From assembly GCA_948474755.1 (NCBI GenBank), contig CAOLHI010000653.1, forward strand, positions 310,001-374,000: 64,000 nt of DNA, in the 5' to 3' direction. Below the pieces are notes generated by a model. The model searched no databases. It was given only the letters and a program-made list of their open reading frames with translations, and was not told where the DNA came from. Source of the stretch: Ctenosaura bakeri. Lineage: Eukaryota; Chordata; Lepidosauria; Squamata; Iguanidae. Position 1 is the stretch's first letter. Every line of letters starts with the position of its first letter. This document shows positions 1-12,430 of this stretch, piece by piece. A program made the translations under genes and the position numbers.

Positions 1-1006
1 AATTATATTTATTGCTGGTCCAAACTAGAGTAGATCAATTGAAACAGTAAGATTTTTGTTGGTTTACCATTCAGTAATTAACTTAATGGGGCCACTCTGT
101 TTGAGACTAGCAATTACTTTTTGGCCTGAGAGTAAGCTCTGTGTTCATTGACTTTCCATCTCTGATTAACCTTGTTTGTGCAAACAAGCCAGAAGCTGAA
201 ATGAATTATGGGGTGACAATGAAGTGTTTTGCACAGTAAATAGGCCAACAAAATTACACAATAATGAGGCAAATAGATTTAAGATATGAGCATTTTTAAA
301 AGCCTGTATTCATGTTTTTTTAAAAAAGTTAAGCTTTCAGTATAAATAAGTTAAGAGTTGATAACAATTATTTAAATATCTCTCAAAGTTTTCCAAATAT
401 CACTCAATATTGCCTTCTTGTTTGTTTTAAGCCAAAAGAAAAAATATTTTTGTAGAAAGTGAACAGCCCTGTCAATTCCCTCACTGTGACACTTATTCCT
501 TAAAACAGTAGAAAAACAGTATTGCTCAACTGGTCTAAAAGAGTGATGCTAAGACTACAGCCCTGTCCCCTGCAGCCTGGGAGTAACATCCACTCAAATC
601 AATGGGACTTGCTTTAGAATTGGCATTGTGTAGAATCAGACAAATTTGGAAGTGAAAGACCTAATGGGATGAGCACACTATGCCAAAGTGAGTGATCAGC
701 CCAGAGTAGCATCAACCTCTGCAGCCACTCTGCCGAGGAATAAGGAGCTGACTAGGTATCCACTGCAAACGCGTTGGGCAATATGTGGCTCAATGCGGGA
801 TAGAATTGCCATTTATAGAAGCTCAACTAAGCAGTGATTTTGGAATGCATTTAAATGACTCTACATTTACTCTCATGGTAGCAATCATTTTGACTACTTT
901 CATAGACAACACATGAGAAGATACTGACTGATGGAGCAAGAGGATGCATGTAATGCATCCAAAATTTAGAAGGACTTAATGCTACTGTGGAACCCCTTGC
1001 ACGGGA
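1..1006. other. Downstream flank or distal 3'UTR, no gene seen
   Basis: AT-rich, apparently unique sequence with no convincing open frame. Around 575-645 there is a weak resemblance to the short 'ctcaaatcaatgggactt' repeat seen elsewhere in the window. An AATAAA on the minus strand occurs near position 10, so this could still be distal KLF12 3'UTR. Confidence 0.5.
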
Positions 1007-1378
1007 CCTTTCACACTACAGAATTACAGCACTATGATTCCACTTTAACTGTCATGGCAATGTCCTACAGATTCCTGGGGCTGGTAGTTTGGTGAGCCAC
1101 TAGATTGTTCTTGTTGTGTGCCTTCAAGTCAAACCCTAAAGTGAATCTATCATGGGGGTTTCTGGGGCTTACAGTATATGATGCACCCAAGGTCTCCCAG
1201 TGGGTTTTCCGTGGCCAAGCAGGGAGTTGAATTCTGGTCTCCACGGTCATAGTCCAACATACAAAGCACTGCACTAGGCAGGTATATCCCTTCCTTAACT
1301 AAAAATACCAGGATTCCAAGGATGTTGCCATGGCAGTTACAGTGGAATTATAGCATTATAACTACATAGGGTGAAAGG
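1007..1378. mobile_element. Palindromic MITE interrupted by a SINE
   Basis: The left arm (1007-1100) and the reverse complement of the right arm (1300-1378) align over about 75 bp: both start cctttcac, contain 'attccact' and 'gccatggcaa' or close variants, and end near 'attcctgg'. This is a long inverted-repeat, non-autonomous DNA element. The middle (about 1105-1283) is a minus-strand SINE. The arms resemble the elements at 6158-6428 and about 46493-46715 (shared 'taactg(c)catgg' and 'ggatttgtag' type motifs). The superfamily is not determined. Confidence 0.7.
1105..1283 (-). mobile_element. Sauria-type tRNA SINE inside a MITE
   Basis: Read on the plus strand it starts with the reverse complement of a Bov-B-like tail (ttgttgtgtgccttcaag), then tatcatgggggtttctgggg, cacccaaggtctcccagtgg and the reverse complement of the tRNA-like head (ttgaattctggtctcc). 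It is the same family as the copies at 20020, 27201, 47397 and about 54430. It lies between the two arms of the MITE, so it inserted later. Confidence 0.8.
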
Positions 1379-4189
1379 CTCCCTAGTCTACTGTAATTTG
1401 TTTTCTCACAGGTATATGGAAATCCCACTCACAGAGGATAGATCAGGTTAAAAAAAAGGTTCAAAGAGAAAAGAATAGACAAATGGCACTTTGTGATTTG
1501 CTGTGTTGCATCCACAGGAATCCAGTGCAACCTTGCCCCTTCCCTCCCCAAACTGAAAACAGAATCATATGACAATTCAACTGCAGTTTATTGCTATGTC
1601 AAAAATATAGGGCACATCCTCATCTGTTCTAAAGTTCATAGACAGGCACTTTTCAAATTGGTTCGAATTGTTGTTGCTAATCTTGCAGAAAGGAACTGGG
1701 CATCCTCAAAATGTCCCTTCAGGCATGTTCAGTGTACTCACTCGTTGAGGACCTTACTTGCAAGGTGAAGGAGCTGGGCCAACTCCCCTTTTATGGGATC
1801 TCTCCCCCTCCCTTTGGGAGAATAGGCATGTTGGGAATGATTCTTTGCTATCTGACTCATTCTCATCCTTTTCTTGAGGAAGAATCATGACAACCTGGCC
1901 TATGTAATGAGCACTTCCATCACACATTACCGTACTTTCATTTACATGACAGAGGGAAGGGACCCACACTGTTAAAAGGATCCTTGGTAAGGGTGTGAAC
2001 CAGCCTGACAATCTATTTGCTCTACAGTTCTATTAATAAGGTTAAATTCTGCTGGAACCAGGTCAGAATGACCCTTTGAGTTCTGCAGATGCATTCCACT
2101 GAACAGTTACAGAAGGAAATGCAGAATAAAAATTAATTAAAAGTCTACAGCTAGCATATTGATTACCAGAAACAGTCTCTCCTTAGATATGCAATTGGTT
2201 CCCTGTCTCACTCCAAGTGAGCTGATCAAAAATTGTGAGCCATAGCTTATAATAAATTAAAGGGTGCAACAGATCTTACTCTAGCTGGATCTTGAAACTT
2301 CTTCACCCTTGACTATTTTTCAATGCTGGAAAAAAGTGCATTCTTTTTATAGTTTAGAAAGAGCTTCTCCCTTTCTCTTCTGGTCAGCTTATGAACATAA
2401 GTAGGCCACCATGTGCCTTGAATTCTGGACAGGAGTCACTGAATTGAAAACATCCATATCACCAATCTAATACATTTTGATACATGATTTTTCCATCAGG
2501 CAAATGAATTGGTGTCATTAGGTCCAATTCACTGGAAGCAGTAAGATGTGAAGGGAGCTATATGTCTTCCACCAGCATGCCTTGACATTTTTCTTCCTTT
2601 TTTATAGTATCATTTTTTCTGGACCAAAATCTAGAACATCAAATGCAAGGAACGTTATGCTACATTGGCATACATATACACATTTGTGTGTATGCGTGTT
2701 AGGATAGTGAGCAGTGCTGTCAGAGGAAGAAGAAATTCACAAAATACAATGATACCTTCAGTGAAGCCTAAATAAATGGCTAGTATCCTGTTAATTAGCA
2801 AATTACAATGTCATAAGACTACCAAGACAGCTCACTTTTTTGGTTGTTGTGTAGGCTGGAATTCTGTCCTTTTGCTCTCTGAAATCCAGAAATGGTCATG
2901 TGGGCAGCGGGCTGCAATGCTCACAAGGTGAAATAGCATGGAGAGTTATATCCATGGAGATGTAGCTATGATATATGTTATGTTTCCTGGATATTGACCA
3001 ATAATTCTGGCATTGGTAAATTAACAAAGATATCAGTTTCTAAAGACAGAATGAATGGATACAGATCTGACATCAGAAATGGCAATATTTTAAAACTAGT
3101 GGGAGAACTTTTCGAGCTCTCAGCACACTTTGTTGCTGGCTTCAAAGTGGCCATCTTTTGATACAGGAATGTCAAAGGCAGACACCTGTATGAAGAGGCT
3201 GAATTATTGTTTATCAAGGAGTTCAGTTCTGTCACTTGCAGCTTGGATTGGTATAATGGGCTTTCTCATTGTCATCCACAATGGTCCACTGAAATGATGT
3301 TGCACACCTTTCAGCATTGTTGTAATCATCACTATCCATACTTTTCATATTTTATTTCCCTCTGCCCTCACTGCTTCCAGTTGAACAACCTTTCCCAATA
3401 CACACCATCCTTTCCATCTCTCCATCTGCTAACATAGGATAATATGGCAAGCAGTCAGTGAAGTAGACTCTAGCCTGTGAGGTCGTAGCACCACACTATG
3501 TTATTTTTTAACATGCCACAAGATTCTTCTCTAGAGGCTGAAAGATCATCCTTGGATGCAGTTATTACAACATCCTGCAGATAAAGGTCAAGAAGGTGCT
3601 ATATGCACCCAAGATCTTGCAGAGTGGATATTTGGCTTACCTTTTTCAAAATAACCAAAGATGACTATTTCTTCCCTCATGCCAATATTAGATTGCTGGC
3701 TGGCTTTAGTTTCAAAGTGTTTTACCAAACAATTAGAAGTGACTCCACCATCCACTGACACAATCTCAGGTAATGGAAAGGCAAGTGGCTAGGGTAAATG
3801 ATACATTGAGAACATGCTTTGACAAACCAGAACATTCTTTCCCACTTAAAAAAAAAACTAATTAATGGTGTTATGTAGATTTTACAATACATTTTCTTTA
3901 GCAATTTTTCTTTTTGGTGATGACAACTAAAAGTTCATTTCAAAAACATCCGTTTCAATTATTTACATCCTGTGAAAAACTGTGAGCTTGAAAATACTTT
4001 TTCACTATCACATAATATATTACAGAATATTGACACTGTTACAAGTACAGTAAAATACCTCCAATTCTATTTTATTTTCCTTTTTTTTTTTTTTGTAAAG
4101 AGACAGTATTGATATAATTGAGGTTCATACTAAAAAAGTGTGTTGGTACTGTTATCAGTTGGACATCAGCCAGAGCTTGGAAAAGTGAC
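1379..4189. other. No gene or clear repeat seen
   Basis: AT-rich sequence with only short open frames (up to about 90 codons) that resemble nothing known. It may be distal 3'UTR or intergenic flank of KLF12. Confidence 0.5.
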
Positions 4190-4290
4190 TGCTTTGGACT
4201 ACAATTCCCAGTACTCATGCTGGCTGAAGGATTTTGGGAGCTGTAGTCCAAAAAGGGAGTAATTTCCCTAAGCTCTGAATTGTCAGCCTA
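4190..4290. repeat. Short palindromic repeat ('actacaattccca' family)
   Basis: Two arms, 'ggactacaattcccag' and 'ttttgggagctgtagtcc', face each other around 'catgctggctgaagg'. Recognisable relatives lie at about 8490-8620, 10395-10490, 15155-15250, 26165-26235, 26735-26830, 28615-28710, 40815-40925, 41125-41240 and 54745-54840. It looks like a non-autonomous palindromic element common in sauropsid genomes; I cannot name the family. Confidence 0.7.
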
Positions 4291-5684
4291 TGTAAAAGTA
4301 CCAATGGGCATGACTTGTTGAGTACACATTGCACGGTTACAGGTTTGTTTTTTTTAAATGAAACTGTGAAAATATAGCAGTTTTAAGTTTATACATCTTC
4401 ATCTATAAAACACAGGCAAAGGCATAATATAGTAATACAAGCTGGTTTCCTAACAAGGTAAAATTATTTTAGCCTAAAGAAAAGCTATTCCCAACTTTTT
4501 TTAAAAAAATTGAAAGCGTTTATTCAGTCTTAATTCTGATCACACACACAAGCACAATCTGCTATATGCACTCATGTGAGGCAATGTAGATATATTCATG
4601 AAGGCAGAATGATATGAATTGCTGCTTCTACTTAACGTAACATAGAAAAAAGGACTGGGGATGCTTTGTTTTTGAAAATAAAAATGGGAAACTGAGGCTG
4701 CAATCCTATACCTACATACATGAGAGTAAACCCCACTGAACACAGTAAGGATTCTGAGCAGACAGAGAGAGGCTTGTGCTATAATACTTGCTTGGATGTA
4801 CCCACTTCCTGGTTTTCATTCATTAACAAAGAATGCAACTGTTTATCAGTGGCACCTTTGTACAAAATACATTTGCACTGAATGGTGTATTGCTGCAATA
4901 CAGAACTGGCAATAAAAGATTGACAAGAGCTTCCCATATATTCATCACTAACATCTCTGAGCAAGAAATGATTCTGAAATGCTAACATGAAAATGGCATT
5001 TCTAGCACCAACTGTCTCTCAACATTCTCCTAATTTGATCCAAGTAAACACAGCCAGCAAGGGAGAGTAGAAGGAATTCTGTCTCTGCATTCCTTGTGTT
5101 GACTGACATTACAACGATCTTTGAAAAGTGCTTAATCATTTTCTATTTGCAAAGAAATGGTGAGAGGAGGCCATGGGCATAACCAGTCATTGTATAATGA
5201 TCAGAATATGCTGTAGGCAGGTTAGGGAGAATGTTTTCATTTTGCATACAAGGTAGTATGTCTGGAGAGGCAGGCTGCCTAAGAAATAATGTATGGATAC
5301 CCAACATACTGGCAGAAGGTCCAGTAGTTACAGAAAAGGGGCAGGCATGGAATCTATACTGCCTGTCATGCATATGAAGGCAGAACATGTATTATCAATC
5401 AGGCCTAAGTGTGAATGGATGTACTGTATGGAAACCACTTCACACTGTGTTGCTTTTGCAAATGCCCCTTCTCCTCTCCCTTCTTGGCTACATGTGTCCA
5501 TCTGTCTACATTTAAGCATGTTTGTGCCACTCTGATTTCTGTTGAAGGCAGTTAACTGTCACTGTAACTCTTCCACTAGTGGCCTCTATCCAATCTCACT
5601 GAAATAATCAGAAAACTATATTCAGTTTCACTGTATTGTTGGAACTTAACATGTATGTTGGCTTACCAAGTTCTCTTGGACTTA
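4291..5684. other. No gene seen; one small imperfect repeat
   Basis: Mostly unique AT-rich sequence. At about 4692-4760 there is a short element starting 'gctgcaatcctatac' followed by 'gagtaaaccccactgaa', related to those at about 61912-61992 and 63412-63470. No coding signal was recognised. Confidence 0.5.
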
Positions 5685-6132
5685 GGCCTTTTCCGCATTT
5701 TGTTTCTACAACGGGGCAGCGCATCCTCCAGCGAGGACATTTGCACTTGGGGGTGGACTGGGTCTGGATTACTTTTTGTAGTTTCGGACTTCAGCTCCGG
5801 AAAGCCCAGAACTGGTGGTTCGCCATGCTATTGAAAGACCGCTTAAAACAGGTCTTTCAATAGCCTGACATGCCCCACTCCATCACTGTGCTCCTGTGTA
5901 GATCTGCAGGCTCGCACCAGCGCAAGGCTGCAGATCTTCTGGGGGCGGGCTTCCAGCTGGCAAGCTTCTCCGGTTGGTGGAGAGCCTCCACCAACCTGAA
6001 GCCACCATTTTCGTCCCCGGAGCAGTGTGTAGCGCTACACACTGCTCCGGATCAGCATGGATCGTTGGAGGAAGCACGCCAGTTCGGTGAGTAGTAGAAT
6101 GCCCCGTTTTCTTCCCAAAGTGCGAAAAAGCC
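5685..6132. mobile_element. GC-rich DNA element made of hairpins
   Basis: The 448-bp segment is bounded by imperfect terminal inverted repeats, ggccttttccgca on the left and tgcgaaaaagcc on the right. It is much richer in G+C and CpG than its surroundings. Four stem-loops lie inside: 14-bp perfect arms at 5827-5840/5851-5864, 10-bp arms at 5900-5909/5928-5937, 11-bp arms at 5972-5982/5986-5996, and an uninterrupted 34-bp perfect palindrome at 6017-6050. No transposase frame is present, so it is a non-autonomous element. Its ends resemble those of the element at 13311-13612. No clear target duplication is seen. Confidence 0.7.
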
Positions 6133-6157
6133 ATTTGTGTGTCTGTTCTTGGGATGT

Positions 6158-6428
6158 TATCTACACTGCACAATTATAGCAGTTTAACACAGCTGTAATT
6201 GTCATGGCTCCATCTTATGGAATCCTGGGATTTGTATCTTGGTGAGGAACTCTGAATTCTCTCCGCTAGTGAATGCTCAGTACTCTTCCTGGAAGTACAG
6301 CAATGGAGCTCTCCAAAAGAGAATTATAACCACTCCATCACACCAAAGTACAAATTCTAGGATTCCATACACTGGAGCTCTAGCAGTTTATGTGGCATGA
6401 AACTGCTACAGTTGTGTTAGTGTAGATA
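6158..6428. mobile_element. Palindromic MITE with 'tatctacact' ends
   Basis: The left end 'tatctacactgcacaatta' and the reverse complement of the right end 'tatctacactaacacaact' are inverted repeats that stay alignable for most of 271 bp, through 'tagcagttt' and 'ggaatcct(g/a)g'. There is no coding capacity. It is probably related to the interrupted element at 1007-1378 and the copy near 46493-46715. Confidence 0.75.
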
Positions 6429-6528
6429 CCTCTTATGTTGGGACTAACAATTGTATTTAGGCTAGTGGCACTTCATTGTAGTTAATTTTGCCTGGACTGT
6501 ATTCAGTGAAGGGGAACACAATCTTGTT

Positions 6529-6532
<4 letters not shown>

Positions 6533-6571
<39 letters not shown>
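6533..6571. repeat. (TA)n microsatellite
   Basis: An uninterrupted run of about 19 TA units. Confidence 0.97.
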
Positions 6572-6572
<1 letters not shown>

Positions 6573-7067
6573 CAAAAAACCCTTTCAGATTGCATCTGCT
6601 CTGATGCAATATATGGCGTTCCACTTTAGTTTTTATGAGTCATCCTTACAGCTTCAAGGGCAGAACACAACCATGTGAATGTGCTATCATGATACTAAGG
6701 GAACATTTTTACTTGAATGATTTAAATGTTATAATTTATAAGGAGAAGAATGTTACTAAAAAGTGGATTATTTCTGAACATTCTGTAGTTCCAAACCTAC
6801 ACCCTACTTTATTTGTACAAGTTTTAAGAAGACAATTTTAAGAAATGTGTCTTTGCATGCTTTCTGATTTTCTTTCTCAGAAGTGTAACTATAATGTGGG
6901 TACGAGGGGAAAAAAAGAGAGTGCCTCCTGTTTCTGTTTTAATAAACAGATAACCAGAGAAGAGATACACTGGAATTATTTCTTCATTCCTAATGGAATC
7001 TTTGTTTTCTTTTTAAATGGTGAGCTACTTTTAACAGTAGTGGTAAAAATCAAACACACCTCCACAC

Positions 7068-7068
<1 letters not shown>

Positions 7069-7102
<34 letters not shown>
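7069..7102. repeat. (TG)n microsatellite
   Basis: An uninterrupted run of about 17 TG units. Confidence 0.97.
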
Positions 7103-7104
<2 letters not shown>

Positions 7105-8489
7105 GGCTATTCTCTTGCTTAGTAAATTCAACTGGTTCAAAATACATGTTGCTTAGCTACTGATACTAGGATATATTTATTACTGGAAAAGTCCAAGAGT
7201 GAAATAAATTGACCCATACGAATATATCAGATGAACTAATAATCAAACGGCATGTTACAGAAATAATGCAGACACTAATAAAGGCAGCAAGAACTGTATT
7301 TTACTATGTAGCAGCCACACTAAATAAAGCCCATCTGCACTGGAACTCAACTGTCCTAATGAGACAAGCAAACAAATGAACATCCACACAGTATTCTTGG
7401 ATTTAGCCATGGGATAATTAATTAAACCTCTTCCTTGCAAAGCAGTCCACTATAAAAGTATACATTCCTTGTTCTAGTATAGGAGTGAGCAATTCCACAG
7501 GGTGGGGTGGCACATATTTAGGCCAAGTTTATTTCAGGTTTTGAATCCTCTCCTCAGCCTAATGCAGGATGGGGACCCCAAAACATGGAGGTAGAATTCC
7601 CTCTCACTCCCACAGAAGATGTGAAAGATGTTTTTATGTCCAAAACAATAATGGCAACAATAACAACTGTGGAATGTTGAGAGGTGTACTGTGCTGCCCA
7701 CTCCTGTTCTAATGCCTGCATATAACATCATTTGGTGCAGGCGTCACCTTTCTAGATTGAATGTCTTCCCATATTCAACTCACACCAACAAAGATGACTA
7801 GGTATTTTGGAAATGGTCAAACATAATCCAGGAAGTTAACTCGTTCTCTAACCATTTTGTCAAGTTGGCAAATGTTCCAGTGAGTTTGCCATTTTTCTTA
7901 AGCACCAGGAGTTGACCTGTAAACACTGGGAATGATCCATCCAATTAAATGACTTTAATCCTAATTAATGTAAATAAGTGCAGATTAAGCACATGCTTAA
8001 CTCTCCACATTGACATCAATGGAACTTGAAAGTCTTTACATCTGGCTGAATCCCATCCATTCTTCTGATAGATAGCCTGAAGGAATTTGCATTCTGTATG
8101 TGCCCTACTTGGTGTACACACAGCACTATAAAATGTATGCAACTGTTATAGGCACAGGGCCAGGATTTGTAGACACAGTACCCTTTGATCCTGTGCTTTT
8201 TGTGGTATTTCATCTTTAAGAAACAGCTCCTAGCATGTGAGGATATATGACAAATCCCTTGCCAGCTGAGTATTTTAGATATCTGAGGTGACCAAGTCCT
8301 CTGGTATGGCTAATTCCAAAAAGGCTGGTTAGCAGTTACAGGGCTGTATGGGAATGACTTAAAATCTTCTTCTGCTTTGAATTCTTTACCCAGGCTGTTA
8401 CTATTTAACACTCAAGGAAACTAGCTGATGAATTCCTTAAGATTTACAACAAATCTGTTGATCTGTCTTCTAGTTCAGTTGTCTACAGC
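7103..8489. other. No gene or clear repeat seen
   Basis: AT-rich, apparently unique sequence. Several AATAAA motifs occur on the minus strand, so it could be distal KLF12 3'UTR. Confidence 0.45.
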
Positions 8490-8620
8490 ATGGGTTTCTT
8501 CTGGAAGTCTTGGACTAAAACTTTCACCAGTCCCAGCCATTGGCTGGTTGGGGAGTGTGATATTTATAGCTTACCTGGAGATGCCAGGTTGGAGGAAGGC
8601 TGTTCAAGTCACATGCTTTA
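8490..8620. repeat. Degenerate copy of the palindromic 'actacaactccca' repeat
   Basis: Contains 'cttggactaaaactttcacc', 'cagccattggctggttgggg' and 'gccaggttggaggaaggctg', the diverged centre and right part of the family also seen at 10395-10490 and 41125-41240. Confidence 0.55.
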
Positions 8621-9539
8621 GTCTCCCTAACTACCAAAACTGTCCAGCCAAAGATTATTAAGCTGCATGCCACAGAGAGGCTCAGCCACTTGGAAATGCT
8701 GCAATTGTATAACATGCACACTGGTACATTTTTTTTCTGCATTGGTATATTCATAAGTCCACTTCTTAGGGTCCTTCCAAGAAAGGGTTGCAGCATGGCC
8801 TATGTAAATTATCTTTGTCGGGTATACATACAAGGCAGCCCACTATTTTTCATTTGCTGTTTCCAAACGATCCAATGTGTGAATATAAGGATTCTACTGA
8901 AGTGTCATCTCCAATAATACCTTAAACTAAGCCAGTCAGTCAACAGATCAGATACTGGGGCTCACTGAATGTTTTCATTTCATTTTATTTTATTTCAATT
9001 CATTTCATTTTACTTATTTTGTGGCCTGCCTCATCTGTTATAAACAGAGGGGAAAGTGACTACTTCTTACTAGATCACAGCAAGAAGCCCTATTATTAGG
9101 CAGAAAGAGATGACCACCTCAGGCACCAGACTGATAGCATGAAACAGCAGCAGATGGTTAGGTATTAAAATTGTTACTATTGTTTTTTTTTTAACTGCCA
9201 GGGATGGCAAGAGGTGGCTATAGGATATTTGACTTTACATACCAAAATAACTTGCTGGACCTGGATTTATTTTAGCCTTGGCTTGGAAGGGGAGGGACAC
9301 ACTTGCTGTTCTGTCTCAGGCATCAAGTTCTGTCAATAGCTGACTGTTTGATGAACCTGGAACAACTCTTCAGCTACAGAATTACACCTTGGGAACGCCT
9401 GACCCTGGTCATTTATATCACCACTCTGGCTTCCATCCAGCATGACAGTGTCAGACTAGAGATGTAAAGAACATTAAAAATGGTATTGACTTCACAAGAA
9501 GGGGGTGTCTTGATAGAATAACACGATGCTAAAGTTACT

Positions 9540-9735
9540 GTATATTTTCTAATGATTTTCACATCTTGGGATTATTTTTTACAAAAAAAATGTACAAAAA
9601 GACTGTATTTTGTGCAAAGTACAACATTTCTATGCAAGAATATATTTCATTTTGTAAAATACAATTCTGCTACGCAACTCCTTTGTACTTTGCACAAAAT
9701 GCATTTCCTTCTGCAGATGAATTTTTTGTAAATAT
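9540..9735. repeat. AT-rich interspersed repeat built of 'ttttgtgcaaa' motifs
   Basis: Repeated direct and inverted copies of short motifs such as tttgtgcaaagta, actttgcacaaaatgcat and ttctgcaga fill this stretch. A second segment with the same composition and order lies at about 30150-30360. I do not recognise the family. Confidence 0.5.
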
Positions 9736-10394
9736 GTCCTGAAAGGTGAAAAATACAGGAAGGCTCTTATAAGCTGGCCAAACAGAGAGAAAACTTTTGA
9801 CCTTTTCCCCCTTGTGTGGGCTAGTAAAATAACTGGAGATTTACACCCCTAGTTCTGACTAATTTTCATGAGCACAGGTAAGATTTTATCATTAGTAATT
9901 GAACTCATTCAGTTACTTTTCTTGAACGGAGGCTCTGTGTCTGGGAAACTGCAGTTGTTCTGAAACCTCTTGAACTAAACCAAAAGCCACACATTCCCTG
10001 CTGTTCTGCACTGCTGACACACGTAGTTCCCTTTCAGTGGACCTTACTCCTCAACACAACTACACTGGAAATAAACCCAAGTAAGACAAATGGTTGGCTC
10101 ACACATGCATGTTCAACAGAAATGGCTGGACCTACAGATGTGAATACGCCATCAGACAAAAACAGGTCAGAAGGTTTACCGCATTGTCTCTCTCTCTCAC
10201 ACAGTACTGCCACCAGAAGCCAGTTCACATATTTGCTTGTCAGTCAACAACTGCTGAATAACCAAATGATGAGAGAGCAAGTATACATGCACATTTGAAC
10301 ACTCTTTAACTTTCAAGTAAAATGTCTAAGGTTGATATATTGGCTTAAAGAGGGTGGGTTTAACACAACATTTCTTAGTATGCTGCCCTTGAGA

Positions 10395-10490
10395 TTTGTT
10401 GGACTACAACTCCCACCATCCCTTGCCAGGGGTCATGTTGATAGGGGCTGCAGTCCAACTGGGAGGTGCCAGGTTGAGGAAGGCTGGTCT
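10395..10490. repeat. Palindromic 'actacaactccca' repeat
   Basis: Left arm 'ttggactacaactcccacc', centre 'cttgccaggggtcatg', then 'ggggctgcagtccaact' and 'ggttgaggaaggctgg'. Same family as at 4190-4290. Confidence 0.7.
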
Positions 10491-10697
10491 AACATTTGAC
10501 CTACTATGTAACCAGGACAGTACACTTTTAATTCTTCCCTATTCTAAATTAAGTAAAAAGAGAGTTATTTCACACAGAAATGTTACTAATGCCAGTTCTG
10601 CACATTTTTTTTAAATGCCAGAAAGGAAAGAGAATTTAAAAACAGCAAAATTTAGATTTTGATAAGGGCCTCAAAAGTCTGTAAAAATACCACCATA

Positions 10698-11318
10698 TTT
10701 ATTGCATAAATGTGCTGAGAAATCCTTGCACTTCCAAGAGCTTCATTTTCTTCCCTCCTCCTTCCAGTCCATACAGCTGGCTTTTGTGGATTGTTGATTA
10801 CCCAACAATCTAGGTTGGTGATATTCTGAAATGTTTTGAGAGTTAAAAAGACAGAGAGAAAGAGAGAGAAAGATTGAAAGAAGCAGCAGCAGATGAAGTG
10901 GAGGTCCAGAAGGCTTGTTCTTTTCCAATATTTGTGACATCCAGTCATTCCAATAGCCATATTTCTTCAGGAGAGAGAAGAAGAAAAAGGGTATGATGGT
11001 TGAGAAAAGGTACAAGCTGTAAATACTTTCAAAAGGATGCGGGTTAGAAAATAATGCCCGATCTTCTAGCATTAAGCTATTATCTCCCAGATGAAGGTGA
11101 TCACTCTGTCTGCACTGGAAAGCCAACTTCAGATGGGAGTAGAATTGTGGCACTACATTTCCTGCTTCTTTGTGTGTGTACGGGACAATGCGGAACGCCC
11201 CCTTTTGTGCTAATGCCATCAAAACAGGATTCAGCCTGCTGAATTCGCTGTAGTTAAAAGAGACCCAGCTCTCGGTACTTCCGTAATTTTTCAGGGGCGG
11301 GGGACAAGGTAGCATTTT
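10698..11318 (-). other. KLF12: Proximal KLF12 3'UTR
   Basis: This is the transcribed sequence immediately after the TGA stop. The first AATAAA on the minus strand is at 10703-10698, about 620 nt past the stop. Further AATAAA matches lie near 9255, 7530, 7170, 6785, 4511, 1580 and 10. Mammalian KLF12 transcripts have a 3'UTR of several kilobases, so real cleavage may be far downstream. The segment contains a long open frame in phase with the coding sequence (listed separately). No interspersed repeat is recognised in it. Confidence 0.5.
10743..11315 (-). other. 191-codon open frame in phase after the KLF12 stop
   Basis: Two codons after the TGA comes an ATG in the same frame as KLF12 (TGA AAA ATG), and the frame stays open for 190 residues. 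The product begins MLPCPPPLKNYG and has a hydrophobic, low-complexity stretch rich in L, S and F near residues 140-155. I recognise no domain. The stop context TGA AAA is not the known readthrough context TGA CTA. It could be a chance frame, a C-terminal extension by readthrough or an alternative 3' splice form, or a downstream ORF. Chance is the default view. Confidence 0.2.
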
Positions 11319-11507
<189 letters not shown>

Positions 11508-12430
11508 TCAAAGAAGGGAAAAAGAAGTGGGGTGGGGGAAGAAATAAAATTTACATTGGTTTCAGAGGTGTCTAGAAAACCCAGATCTGCCATGGAGAAT
11601 ACAAAGAAATTCAGCTGTCTATCTAATCTTCGCATAAATTTATATTGCTAAGTTTATAACTATGACAGGTTCAAGACCACAATGATCTTGGACTCACAGA
11701 AAGTAAGCTATACAGTATGTTAAATATAGTGTGCTGTTGAGCCTTAGATTTGTTTTTCTCTACAGTAAGTATATGCAGACCCTGTCCAGATCATGAGACA
11801 TGCCCTTTATTTATTTAAACTTCCCCTCTCGCAGTCATTTTCTCTTTTAAATGTGCCCCTTTCCCATGCATGAACTAAAAACCAAAAATATATCAAAAAG
11901 TACCACTTTCATCAGTTGCATGGGACAGGGCAAATTTAAGGAGAAAAAGATGTCAGGATGGGAAAATTTTAAGTTTGCAAGATGTGGCCTTATATACACG
12001 GGAAATCAGTGGTGGATTCAACTAATGTGCCACCATCAGACTCAGGTTACGGGAGGGAATGGCAAGGAGAATAATCTCAGAATCAAGGAAGACTCTGCTT
12101 TTTCCTGCCCGGGCCTCTGGAGGAAGTGAATGAACTGCAGGTTCCATCATTCTCTTACCACTTACCATGCTAGCAGAGGATGATGTGGAATCCAACAAGA
12201 TCTGGGGAAACTAGATCAGCAAAATCTTGTTTAAACCAATAAGCTAAGTAGCATTCCCTGACCCTTACTTGTTAACTATAACTATTCTCCTGTTAAGCCT
12301 GCTTGCTCGCTAGAGATGAACTTTCCATTGTTTCTGTTTTGTAATCTTTCTCATCACAGTCAAGGTTTTTGTCCAGTCCAGAAGCTGGTTGCGCAGGAGT
12401 TTTGCAGTCCAACTTTCTTTAATACACTAC

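Noticed and set aside
5870..6173. Open frames on both strands of about 75-95 codons
   Set aside because: They are the two strands of the palindromic GC-rich element and mirror each other.
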